A stretch of DNA of 8,407 bases from Deltaproteobacteria bacterium (GCA_022571535.1 JACZXR010000077.1:1-8407), one strand, 5' to 3'; numbered from the stretch's first letter, positions 1 to 6,395 are shown. The notes: generated from the letters alone by a model not told the origin. A program made the numbers and translations.

Positions 1-750
1 GTACTCCCGGTGCATCTTCTTCTCGATCTGGCGGGGGTCTTTGTAGTCTTCCACAATACGGTTCAGTTGGCTATCGATATCCGTATAGACGAGAGAGTAC
101 TCCCGCTGGTAGCCTTCCTCGATGGTTGCCTTGGCTAGGTCCTTTATCTCTCCGGCCCCTGGGACAAGGTGGCTGAAGTTGTTGTTTGGCCGGTTGGGCT
201 CAATGATGAGCATCCCCACCAGCCCCATCAACACGTGGACGTCAGGCTGAACATGGCAGTGATACCAATGGGTTCCCGGATTTTTGGCGGTGAACTCGTA
301 GGTGAACTGGTCCCCTGGCCTCACGGCTTCTTGCGTGATGTCAGGCACTCCATCCATGGCGTTGGGGTGGATGGTCCCGTGGAGGTGAATGGTGTGGGGG
401 AAATAGTGAGTATTCCTCAGGTGGATCTTGATTCGGTCTCCTTCTTCCACGCGGATGGTTGGGCTCGGAACCCGGGCCGGAGAGACCATCCCTTTCCCCT
501 CGGGGGAAAAGACCCAGAAGGTGACGAACTCTCCCGGATAGACCTCCTCCTGGACCTCGATGACCTCTAGGTTGATCGTGACCTCGTCGGGGTCACCATC
601 ACCGTCAAGGTCCCGTCCCAGAACGACAGCCGTCTCCGAGGTGCCAGGAATCGGGGGGTCAGCCCATTGCTCGACCGATATTCCATCGGCCGTAAAAAGT
701 AGCGAGAGCACGACAAAAAGAACCGGAACAAAACCCTTCTTGTATCTCAT
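1..750 (-). CDS. Multicopper oxidase, N-terminal part (runs off left edge)
   Basis: Exported copper-dependent oxidase; 250 codons are open from the ATG at 750 to the window edge. A strong SD (AGAGGAG, 756-762) lies 5 nt upstream. Residues 1-21 form a Lys-then-hydrophobic signal peptide. Residues 47-56 (DLDGDGDPDE) look like an EF-hand-type calcium loop. The cupredoxin domain spans roughly 57-185 and carries the first copper motif H122-L-H124-G and then H161-W-Y-H164-C165-H166, with H172 and M175 following. HxH and HxH are type 2/3 trinuclear copper ligands in this family. A Cys between the two His is the type 1 (blue copper) signature, so domain 1 seems to hold its own T1 site; three-domain laccases have Ser there. 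The C-terminal domain is outside the window, so the substrate (metal ion, phenol, nitrite) is unknown. It lies 124 bp downstream of the small exported protein gene and is probably co-transcribed with it. Confidence 0.9.
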   Translation of the reverse strand, partial: MRYKKGFVPVLFVVLSLLFTADGISVEQWADPPIPGTSETAVVLGRDLDGDGDPDEVTINLEVIEVQEEVYPGEFVTFWVFSPEGKGMVSPARVPSPTIRVEEGDRIKIHLRNTHYFPHTIHLHGTIHPNAMDGVPDITQEAVRPGDQFTYEFTAKNPGTHWYHCHVQPDVHVLMGLVGMLIIEPNRPNNNFSHLVPGAGEIKDLAKATIEEGYQREYSLVYTDIDSQLNRIVEDYKDPRQIEKKMHREY

Positions 751-780
751 GGCATCTCCTCTTTAAGGCAAGAAAGGATG

Positions 781-845
781 CTCACGACTTCTGGTAGGGA
801 CGTGCCGGAATGCACGCATCTTCACGCCGACACGTCCGTCGTGGG
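781..845 (-). other. Compound inverted repeat between small exported protein and oxidase
   Basis: The outer arms 781-788 and 838-845 pair over 8 bp with one wobble. The inner arms GGACGTG (798-804) and CACGTCC (831-837) pair perfectly. The right arms are contiguous and the left arms are split by a 9-nt bulge. In the minus-strand transcript this would fold between the two genes, followed by CATCCTTTCTT. It could be a weak terminator, a processing site or an mRNA stabiliser. There is no clean U-run, so a strong terminator is unlikely. Confidence 0.35.
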
Positions 846-874
846 TCTACGATGTTTACGGTGGGGGCCAGGGG

Positions 875-1228
875 CTATTTCATTTTCTTCATTAAAGCCC
901 AATGGTAAATATCGGCAGCCTCGGCATAGCCTTTTGCTGCCTTTGCTTTCGCGATAGCGCGGGCGTGGTCGTATCTTCCCTGGGGCTTTTCGTGGTTGTG
1001 CTTAGCGCCTGCCAAGCGCATCTTGGCATCATCGAGGAGCGAGTGGACGAGGGCCATGTCTTCTTTTTTCATCATTTTCGACATTTCTCCCCCCATGTCT
1101 CCCTTGACTTTGTCGATGGCTGCCTGGGCCGCCTTGAAATGCTTCGGACACTCAAATGCCTGGACTTTCACCGGCATCTGGAAGGCCAACATAATGGCCA
1201 ACGTGAGAAGTATGCCTGTAATTTTCAT
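875..1228 (-). CDS. Small exported His/Met-rich helical protein of unknown function
   Basis: A 117-residue protein with a textbook SD (AAGGAGG, 1233-1239) 4 nt before the ATG. Residues 1-24 are a signal peptide ending V-Q-A. The mature part starts F-E-C-P-K-H (C27, H30). It is predicted helical, rich in Ala and Lys, with a Met-rich stretch at 45-58 (MGGEMSKMMKKEDM), a His patch at 76-88 (H77, H79, H88) and a C-terminus of MKKMK. Met and His clusters on a periplasmic protein next to a multicopper oxidase fit copper binding or delivery, but that is inference from composition and position only. I recognise no named family; similar short proteins with the H-N-H-E-K-P-Q-G patch are, as I recall, annotated as hypothetical. 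It is preceded by its own promoter and followed by the oxidase. Confidence 0.85.
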   Translation of the reverse strand: MKITGILLTLAIMLAFQMPVKVQAFECPKHFKAAQAAIDKVKGDMGGEMSKMMKKEDMALVHSLLDDAKMRLAGAKHNHEKPQGRYDHARAIAKAKAAKGYAEAADIYHWALMKKMK

Positions 1229-1332
1229 AAATCCTCCTTTTAGAATTTGGTTTTTTGGCGGCTTAGCTTTTGTGCACAGTTTTGGTCCAAGTTGCGACTG
1301 CCTACTATGGATTAACCTTGGCCGTGAAGCGG

Positions 1333-1361
1333 ATGCTATAAGGGTAAGCTAATGGAGTCAA
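1333..1361 (-). promoter_or_regulatory. Sigma70-like promoter for small exported protein / oxidase
   Basis: On the minus strand TTGACT (1361-1356) and TAGCAT (1338-1333) are separated by exactly 17 bp. Transcription would start near 1326 and leave a leader of about 98 nt before the ATG at 1228. The leader holds short inverted repeats (for example CCAAG 1287-1291 with CTTGG 1317-1321) but no recognisable riboswitch. The promoter separates these two genes from the transporter operon, which ends at 1388. Confidence 0.5.
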
Positions 1362-1387
1362 TACCCCTTGTCATCTATTTTGTGTTG

Positions 1388-2209
1388 CTACGCGATGCGG
1401 GTTTTTCGTAAAAGGAGTCTCGTCTCGACGATGAGGAAGAGGGCTGCTGAAGTCAGGACAATAGTGGCTGCTGAAGAAATGTCGAATAAAAAACTCAGGT
1501 ACATTCCAGCCGCGCCGCAAAACGCACCAATGATGGGAGAGAGGATAAGCAGGGCCTGGAAGCGTTTTGTCAAGTAGCGGGCAATGACAGGTGGGATCAC
1601 AATTGCAGCAGCCACCAGGGTAACTCCGAGGATCTGGGTGGAGGCGAGCACTGTGATGGCAAGTAGGGTGATAAACAGGAAATCAGTCCAGCCGGTTGAG
1701 ATGCCATAGGCACGGGCTACCTCTGGGTCAAAGGTGGAGAAGAGAAGCTGTCTTCGGATAATGATGATGCCAAGAAAAACAAGCAGGGAGATCGAGGCTA
1801 TGATCCAGAGATCTCCCTGGGTGATCCCGAGGATGTTTCCGAAAAGGGCGGCCTCGATGTTCCGAGTAAAACGGCGGTAGGTCGACACGATAGCTACACC
1901 CACTGCAAAACTGGCAGTTGTGACCACTCCGATTGCGGCATCTGCTCCCACCAGCCTCCGATGGGCGATGAGGTGAATAAGAGCTGCGGTCACAAGAGTC
2001 CAGAGACCAGCGCCGATAAAGAAGTTGACGCCAAGGCTGGTGCTGAGGACGGCACCCCCGAAGATGGCATGGGCGAGGCCATGGCCTATGTAGCTCATCC
2101 TTCGTAGCACCACATAAACGCCGATAAATCCACACAACGCGCCGACCAGCATTGCTGCGACAAGACCGTGGCGAAAGAACTCATACTGGAAGGGGAGCCA
2201 GAAGGTCAT
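1388..2209 (-). CDS. Metal ABC transporter permease (ZnuB/TroC/MntB type)
   Basis: Inner-membrane channel subunit of a cluster A-I divalent-metal importer. With the ATG at 2207-2209 it is 273 residues, the normal family length, and is hydrophobic throughout with about eight membrane segments. Near residue 33 it has the conserved cytoplasmic segment R-R-M-S-Y-I-G-H-G-L-A-H-A followed by a Gly-rich helix. The Leu/Ile/Val-rich segments around residues 174-232 include the family pattern T-Q-I-L-G-V-T-L-V-A-A-A-I-V-I-P-P. The ATG lies 4 nt after the ATPase stop (TAG, 2214-2216), implying translational coupling. An upstream TTG at 2245 would add 12 residues and overlap the ATPase; it has no SD and the family N-terminus matches the ATG start better. 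It is last of the three transporter genes. Metal specificity cannot be read from the permease. Confidence 0.93.
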   Translation of the reverse strand: MTFWLPFQYEFFRHGLVAAMLVGALCGFIGVYVVLRRMSYIGHGLAHAIFGGAVLSTSLGVNFFIGAGLWTLVTAALIHLIAHRRLVGADAAIGVVTTASFAVGVAIVSTYRRFTRNIEAALFGNILGITQGDLWIIASISLLVFLGIIIIRRQLLFSTFDPEVARAYGISTGWTDFLFITLLAITVLASTQILGVTLVAAAIVIPPVIARYLTKRFQALLILSPIIGAFCGAAGMYLSFLFDISSAATIVLTSAALFLIVETRLLLRKTRIA

Positions 2210-2213
2210 GGGC

Positions 2214-3086
2214 CTATGGGTTCGCAGTGTGGGGGCGTTCTCCAATCATAATCATGCCGTCGTGCTGGAAAACGACGATTTCCCCTCTATAGGTTTTTCG
2301 CAGGACCGAGGAGGTAAAGACCTCTTGTGGTGACCCCTCAGCAATGACGCGACGGTTTAAGCAGATCACCCAGGGGAGATGGGCTGCTACCCAGTTAAGG
2401 TCGTGGGCGGTGATCACAATTGTAACTCCGTGGTGGTTGATCTCGTGGAGGAAATGGATGACGTCATCTCGAGACCGGATGTCGAGCCCGGCAGTGGGCT
2501 CATCCAGCAAAATCAGGTCTGGTTCTCCCAACAGGGCACGGCCCAGGAAGACTGCCCGTTGCTGTCCCCCAGAGAGTTCACGAATGTGCCGTTTACCGAG
2601 GCCGCTGAGGTTTAACCGCTCCATCACCTTTTCGAGCTTTTCCTGGTCTTCTTTTCTTATACGTCGGAACCAGTGGTTTTTTCGGAAGAGGCCCATCAGG
2701 ATGACCTCTTCGACGGTGATCGGAAAGTTCCAGTCAATGGTCTCCAACTGGGGGACGTAGCCAATTTTCCCCAAGGCAGTCCCTTTAAGTCCTTTTCCCC
2801 TGAGTGAAACCCCGCCTGCCAAAGGGGGCAGTATGCCCAGGATGGTTCGCAAAAGAGTTGTTTTACCCCCTCCATTGGGACCCACCACCGCGACAAATTG
2901 ACCGGGCCAGATCTTAATGGAAACATCCTGAATGACAGGGCTATCCCCATAACCGCTGGTGACATTTGAGAACTCGACCACGGGGATATTTGAGGTGTGA
3001 GATTCCGGTGGTTCGTTGGCCCCATGGGGGTGAAGGCTTCCGCGTACTTCATGTGGCTTGTTGTTATGGAAATTACCTGAACTCAT
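2214..3086 (-). CDS. Metal ABC transporter ATP-binding protein (ZnuC/TroB type)
   Basis: Cytoplasmic ATPase powering the metal importer, 290 residues. It has Walker A GPNGGGKT at 69-76, Q-loop Q113, signature LSGGQ at 171-175, Walker B LILLDEP at 191-197, D-loop AGLD at 199-202 and switch His H228. The ATG at 3086 has a GGAG SD and sits 10 nt after the binding-protein stop, so the genes are co-transcribed. The domain proper begins near residue 36. The first 30 residues are an unusual polar extension with five His (H7, H12, H19, H21, H30), not part of the ATPase fold and possibly a metal-sensing or metal-holding tail. No internal start gives a better fit, and the SD supports the long form. Confidence 0.95.
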   Translation of the reverse strand: MSSGNFHNNKPHEVRGSLHPHGANEPPESHTSNIPVVEFSNVTSGYGDSPVIQDVSIKIWPGQFVAVVGPNGGGKTTLLRTILGILPPLAGGVSLRGKGLKGTALGKIGYVPQLETIDWNFPITVEEVILMGLFRKNHWFRRIRKEDQEKLEKVMERLNLSGLGKRHIRELSGGQQRAVFLGRALLGEPDLILLDEPTAGLDIRSRDDVIHFLHEINHHGVTIVITAHDLNWVAAHLPWVICLNRRVIAEGSPQEVFTSSVLRKTYRGEIVVFQHDGMIMIGERPHTANP

Positions 3087-3096
3087 TGGCTCCGTC

Positions 3097-4113
3097 TCAA
3101 TTATTTACCCTGTAGTCGGCATATGAGCCAGCTACAGGGGCCGGGTCAATTTTTTTCAGTGGCTCTGTCGAGCCACCCAAGGCTTCAAACATAGTCTCCG
3201 TGTTCTCGAGCATCATCCCAATATAGGAGTGTTGGGGGTCTCCCGGTTTGCCCGGCAGCTCATCGTCTCTCAATTTGTCGATATATCTTGTCTCGGCCTC
3301 TTTGGCGATCTGCTCTAGGACGGGACTGGTAAAAACCTGGGACCCAAAAACCGCCGGGACCTTTTCCCTGCGGATTTGGTCTATGAGCCTGGCGACCTCC
3401 CGGGGGCTGGGATCGGAGAAATCTGAAGGCTGTGCAGCCCCGATTATCTCAAAACCGTAGCGGCGGGCAAAATAAGGCCAGGAATCGTGATAGGTCAAAA
3501 GTCGGCGATTTTTCTCAGGGATTGTCTTCACCGCTTCGGCAATGGCCCGATTGAGTGCACTCAATTTTTCGAAAAAGCGGGCGGTGTTTTGCTCGTAATC
3601 GGTCTGGTTCTCTGGGTCCAGGCGAATAAGCTCGTCCCTGACTAATCTCGCGTATTGCATGGCGTACTCGGGATTAAGCCACAGGTGGGGGTTGGGATGA
3701 CCCTGTTCTTTGGGGAAACTGAAATCGAAGACAAAGTCCTTGTCTGTGATGGTATTATTGCCTAGCAGGAGAATTGAGGCGATCGGTTTTTTGTTGGCAT
3801 GGACGAGCTTTAATGTTGGGGTCTCGAGATCGAGCCCGTTCAGCATGAAGAGGTCGGCTGCAGCAATGATCTTGATGTCTGAGGGGATGGGCTCAAACGT
3901 GTGTGAGTTCATCCCCTCAGGGATAATCCCCGTCAATTGAATATTATCTCCGGCAACATTTTCGACGATGCTGGTGATAGGGGCGACCGTCGTGACGACC
4001 ATTAGCCTTCTGTCGTGAGGTGCAGAGGCTTTTTTCTCTTCGCCCACGCAGGCATTGGCTATCAAGGTCAAAACCAAAAGCATCGGGAACGTTTTCCCAA
4101 ACCATGCTTTCAC
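3097..4113 (-). CDS. Metal ABC transporter substrate-binding lipoprotein (ZnuA/TroA type)
   Basis: Periplasmic metal-capturing protein of a cluster A-I importer, 338 residues. The start is GTG (4111-4113), with SD AGAAGGA 7 nt upstream; the overlapping ATG runs straight into TGA. Residues 1-21 are a signal sequence and C22 (I-A-N-A-C) is a plausible though imperfect lipobox, so it is probably a lipoprotein. The three His ligands of the family are in place: H71 in G-M-N-S-H-T-F-E-P, H143 in N-P-H-L-W-L-N-P and H209 in Y-H-D-S-W. The fourth, acidic ligand probably lies in the segment D-K-L-R-D-D-E-L-P-G near residues 279-288. There is no long His-rich loop before H143, unlike typical zinc-specific ZnuA (only H139 is nearby). 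It is first gene of the transporter operon and sits behind nikR, which suggests nickel as a possible cargo. Confidence 0.93.
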   Translation of the reverse strand: MKAWFGKTFPMLLVLTLIANACVGEEKKASAPHDRRLMVVTTVAPITSIVENVAGDNIQLTGIIPEGMNSHTFEPIPSDIKIIAAADLFMLNGLDLETPTLKLVHANKKPIASILLLGNNTITDKDFVFDFSFPKEQGHPNPHLWLNPEYAMQYARLVRDELIRLDPENQTDYEQNTARFFEKLSALNRAIAEAVKTIPEKNRRLLTYHDSWPYFARRYGFEIIGAAQPSDFSDPSPREVARLIDQIRREKVPAVFGSQVFTSPVLEQIAKEAETRYIDKLRDDELPGKPGDPQHSYIGMMLENTETMFEALGGSTEPLKKIDPAPVAGSYADYRVNN

Positions 4114-4230
4114 ATGCAGATCCTTCTCTCGTTTGCTCTGTTCTCTTTAATGCTATGCCAGCACTGTGAACTCACCCGGCCCGGTTACCGTGTGGAATTG
4201 TGTCTCATGGGATAGTCGTTTGTGTTATGA

Positions 4231-4259
4231 ATTCTAATTTCGTGCTACTATTCGAAAAA
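4231..4259 (-). promoter_or_regulatory. Possible promoter of the metal-transporter operon
   Basis: A good -10 (TAGAAT, minus strand 4236-4231) lies 17 bp from a poor T-rich -35 at 4259-4254. The shared operator-like 15-mer fills the spacer, which would suit repression. The leader to the GTG at 4113 would be about 110 nt. The weak -35 keeps confidence low; read-through from nikR is equally possible. Confidence 0.3.
4239..4253 (-). promoter_or_regulatory. Candidate NikR-type operator half, upstream of transporter operon
   Basis: The minus strand reads GAATAGTAGCACGAA, identical at 14 of 15 positions to GAAAAGTAGCACGAA upstream of nikR (4699-4713). It lies in the 148-bp gap between nikR and the binding-protein gene. 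The opposite half of the palindrome is degenerate here. That it binds NikR is inference from its place and its repeat. Confidence 0.5.
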
Positions 4260-4261
4260 AT

Positions 4262-4678
4262 TCATACTCCCGGTTGAGGGGCAGTGGTAATAAACTTTCC
4301 GTTTTCGACCCCTTTGGTGGCGATCAATCTTCCTGCCACTCCGTGAACCTCTTGGCTCTCGCCTCGAATGACGATTACTTCCAGGCAGTTGTTCTCGTCA
4401 AGGTGAATGTGCAGGCTGGCATTGATCGCTACATCGGCTTTGTGCTGCATGTCTGCCAGGGTATCACCGAGTCTGTGAGTTCGGTGGTCGTAGACCAAGG
4501 TGACCACTCCCACTATCTCTCCTTTGCTGCCGCTGACCTTTTTCTGAATCAGATGATCCCGGATCAGATCCCTGATGGCCTCGGAGCGAGTTGCATACCC
4601 CAACTGTGCGATGCTGCGGTCGAAGGAGCGGAGCAGATCCTCTCCAAGGGAGACGCCAAAACGAGAAATCTTAGACAT
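4262..4678 (-). CDS. nikR: Nickel-responsive transcriptional regulator NikR
   Basis: A 138-residue ribbon-helix-helix repressor with a C-terminal ACT-like metal domain. Residues 3-45 are the DNA-binding RHH domain (R-F-G-V-S-L strand, then helices through R-S-E-A-I-R-D-L-I-R). Residues 52-133 are the regulatory domain. The high-affinity nickel ligands H79, H90, H92 and C98 keep exactly the 11-2-6 spacing of E. coli H76, H87, H89 and C95, including the stretch L-H-I-H-L-D-E-N-N-C-L-E-V. Family members bind Ni(II) as a tetramer and then repress nickel import. The ATG at 4678 has a somewhat distant AAAAGG SD that itself lies inside a palindrome, which suggests autoregulation. It sits upstream of, and in the same direction as, the metal transporter, so its likely targets are itself and that operon. 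Confidence 0.95.
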   Translation of the reverse strand: MSKISRFGVSLGEDLLRSFDRSIAQLGYATRSEAIRDLIRDHLIQKKVSGSKGEIVGVVTLVYDHRTHRLGDTLADMQHKADVAINASLHIHLDENNCLEVIVIRGESQEVHGVAGRLIATKGVENGKFITTAPQPGV

Positions 4679-4683
4679 AATGT

Positions 4684-4713
4684 TTGCTACCTTTTCAAGA
4701 AAAGTAGCACGAA
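4684..4713. promoter_or_regulatory. Candidate NikR operator (palindrome in nikR promoter)
   Basis: TGCTAC (4685-4690) and GTAGCA (4704-4709) are perfect inverted halves with a 13-bp spacer, and pairing continues inward as CTTTTC / GAAAAG with one extra base on the left. The site overlaps the nikR SD and a weak promoter (minus-strand TTGAAA 4730-4725, 18 bp, TACTTT 4706-4701). The layout resembles the GTGTTAC-N13/14-GTAACAC type of NikR site that I recall for non-enteric bacteria. The right half recurs upstream of the transporter. Confidence 0.5.
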
Positions 4714-4776
4714 CTGATTGGCACTTTCAATGCTGGGGGGTGGGTATCGAAACCGGCTATCGGATTGGCATTCGTG

Positions 4777-4805
4777 TTGACAGGCCCGGCCAGTGAAAGT
4801 ATGGT
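4777..4805 (+). promoter_or_regulatory. Strong sigma70-like promoter of the UbiD cassette
   Basis: A consensus -35 TTGACA (4777-4782) and a -10 TATGGT (4800-4805) are separated by exactly 17 bp. Transcription would start near 4812, giving a leader of about 30 nt that includes the SD of the decarboxylase gene. Confidence 0.65.
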
Positions 4806-4842
4806 TTGACTTTTATGGGAACAAAGAATCGGAGGTGAACAC

Positions 4843-6276
4843 GTGGAACAGGTAAGGGACATGAGGAGCCTTATTCGCTGTCTCGACGAGATGGGCGAAC
4901 TCCAGCGGCTGCAAGGGGTAGATTTGAATCTTGAGGTAGGTGCCCTAACGGAGCTTATGGGCGAGAGAGAGAGCTTGGCGCTTCTCTTCGACGACTTCAA
5001 GGGATATCCCCATGGATATCGTATTATCTCTAATCTGTTTCGGACATGTCGGAGGGCCGCCTTGGTCATGGGGCTGCCCGTGGACCTGAAGGGAGTTGAT
5101 TTTCTTAACGCGTGGAGGAACAGGGTTTTGACGTTCAGGCCTGTTCCTGTACAGCAGGTCGAAGGCGGCCCGATTTTTGAAAATCAGATGGGAGAAGAAG
5201 ATATAGACCTCCGTAGGTTCCCCACCCCGATCTGGCATGAGTTGGACGGTGGGCTCTATCTGGGGACGGGTTGTGGAATCATCACGAGAGATCCCGAGTC
5301 GGGAAATATTAACGTCGGGACCTATCGCGTGATGATCCAGGAAAAGAACAAGGTCTCGATCAAAATGAACAAGGGGAAACATGGGAGGATGGCGATGGAG
5401 AGAAGCCATGCCCAGGGAAAGCCGCTGCCCGTGGCGATCACTTTGGGACAGGAGCCGAGCCTCTTTCTTTCCTCGCAGATGCCGGTCCCACCGGACATAA
5501 GTGAATATGAGTTTGCCGGCTGGATTCAAGATTCGCCGATCCCTGTGGTTAGAGGGGCCGTAACGGGGCTTCCGATTCCGGCGAATGGCGAGGTTGTTCT
5601 TGAGGGCGAGATTCCTCTGCTCAGGCCTGAAGAGCTTCCCAAGGAAGGACCATTCGGTGAATGGCCAGGGTATTATACTGAGGCCACCGTAGGAGATGTT
5701 CCCCTGATGACTGTGAAGAGGGTTTATTACCGAAACGACCCGATAATTTTAGGCGCTCCACCCCTCAAACCCCCCAACAGCTATCTGCCTATCCCTCTTG
5801 GTTCCATCACGCTCTGGGAGCAGTTAGAAAAGGCAGGGATCCCGGATATCAAGGGTGTCTGGGGCTTTGTCTATGGAGGACAGCCCGGTCCCTTCACTGT
5901 TATCGCCATCAAGCAGCGGTATACAGGGCATGCGAAACAGGCATTGCTGGTAGCCGCAGGCGCCCGGGCTGGGGCATATGGCGGTAAGTTCGTGGTGGTA
6001 GTAGACGATGACATCGATATTACAAATCCCTACGAGGTTATTTGGGCTATATCCACCAGATGCAATGCTCGTGAAGGGATCGACATCGTGAAGAACGTGT
6101 GGGCCTCGGTGTGTGAACCGACTATCTCCCCGCAGGAAAGAGACACAAGGGGCTATATCAGCGATCGTGTCTTGATCGACGCCTGCCGTCCTTATCAGTG
6201 GATCGAGCAGTTCCCGAAGGTCAACGCCTTCTCGCGGGAATTCAAGGAGAAGGTGGCAAAAAAGTGGAAAGTCTGA
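4843..6276 (+). CDS. UbiD-family prenylated-FMN (de)carboxylase
   Basis: A cytoplasmic enzyme of 477 residues, normal for the family, that removes (or adds) CO2 on an aromatic or alpha,beta-unsaturated acid with prenylated FMN, which is made by a UbiX partner not in this window. The start is GTG with a very strong SD (GGAGGTGA, 4831-4838). The E-R-E catalytic set is visible: R162 in N-V-G-T-Y-R, and E268 and E273 in E-G-P-F-G-E. These match R173, E277 and E282 of fungal Fdc1 in spacing. Metal and cofactor ligands are N157, H180 and probably E221 (S-E-Y-E-F-A-G). The C-terminal part holds the family's V-V-V-V-D-D-D-I-D-I-T-N segment near 384-396. It is the first gene of a plus-strand cassette with an amidohydrolase and a luciferase-like enzyme, so a catabolic role is more likely than ubiquinone synthesis. 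Its substrate is unknown. Confidence 0.92.
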   Translation: MEQVRDMRSLIRCLDEMGELQRLQGVDLNLEVGALTELMGERESLALLFDDFKGYPHGYRIISNLFRTCRRAALVMGLPVDLKGVDFLNAWRNRVLTFRPVPVQQVEGGPIFENQMGEEDIDLRRFPTPIWHELDGGLYLGTGCGIITRDPESGNINVGTYRVMIQEKNKVSIKMNKGKHGRMAMERSHAQGKPLPVAITLGQEPSLFLSSQMPVPPDISEYEFAGWIQDSPIPVVRGAVTGLPIPANGEVVLEGEIPLLRPEELPKEGPFGEWPGYYTEATVGDVPLMTVKRVYYRNDPIILGAPPLKPPNSYLPIPLGSITLWEQLEKAGIPDIKGVWGFVYGGQPGPFTVIAIKQRYTGHAKQALLVAAGARAGAYGGKFVVVVDDDIDITNPYEVIWAISTRCNAREGIDIVKNVWASVCEPTISPQERDTRGYISDRVLIDACRPYQWIEQFPKVNAFSREFKEKVAKKWKV

Positions 6277-6296
6277 CAGCTGGTAGAAGCTGGATT

Positions 6297-6343
6297 CAGG
6301 CAAACGCTTGCGCCCTGATCAAACCTGGCGCCGTGGCTTTTTT
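6297..6343 (+). terminator. Possible weak terminator after the decarboxylase gene
   Basis: CAGGCAA (6297-6303) can pair with TTG and CCTG (6308-6317), and alternatively GCGCC (6310-6314) pairs with GGCGC (6327-6331). A run of six T follows at 6338-6343, 6 nt after the second stem. The stems are short and mutually exclusive, so termination may be partial and the cassette may still be co-transcribed. Confidence 0.35.
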
Positions 6344-6395
6344 GTTTCTTCGCTGAAGGCGGAAATCTGCCTCAGTTTTGTTCTTAGGGGCTGTT

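Larger units (their letters stand above)
4226..4266. repeat. 8-bp inverted repeat flanking the operator-like element
   Basis: TATGAATT (4226-4233) and AATTCATA (4259-4266) are perfect inverted copies 25 bp apart, overlapping the nikR stop codon. The operator-like 15-mer (4239-4253) lies between them. There is no T-run downstream on either strand, so a simple terminator is unlikely. The minus-strand reading begins GTATGA, the half-site known for E. coli NikR, but the spacing to the matching TCATA is 31 bp instead of 16. Confidence 0.4.

Noticed and set aside
169..570. Open plus-strand frame of 133 codons
   Set aside because: It lies opposite the multicopper oxidase, whose copper motifs, signal peptide and SD are clear on the minus strand; the plus frame resembles no known family.
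1229..1332. Riboswitch or metal-sensing leader before the small exported protein
   Set aside because: Only scattered 5-bp inverted repeats are visible; no known riboswitch core is recognisable.
2210..2245. Longer permease start at TTG 2245
   Set aside because: No SD, it overlaps the ATPase by 32 bp, and the added 12 residues are polar; the ATG at 2209 gives the usual family N-terminus.
4274..4717. Open plus-strand frame of 147 codons
   Set aside because: It is the mirror of nikR, whose nickel ligands and RHH domain are intact on the other strand; no SD or family signal.
4735..4744. G-run (GGGGGGTGGG) as a possible G-quadruplex
   Set aside because: Only two adjacent G-tracts are present, and four are needed.
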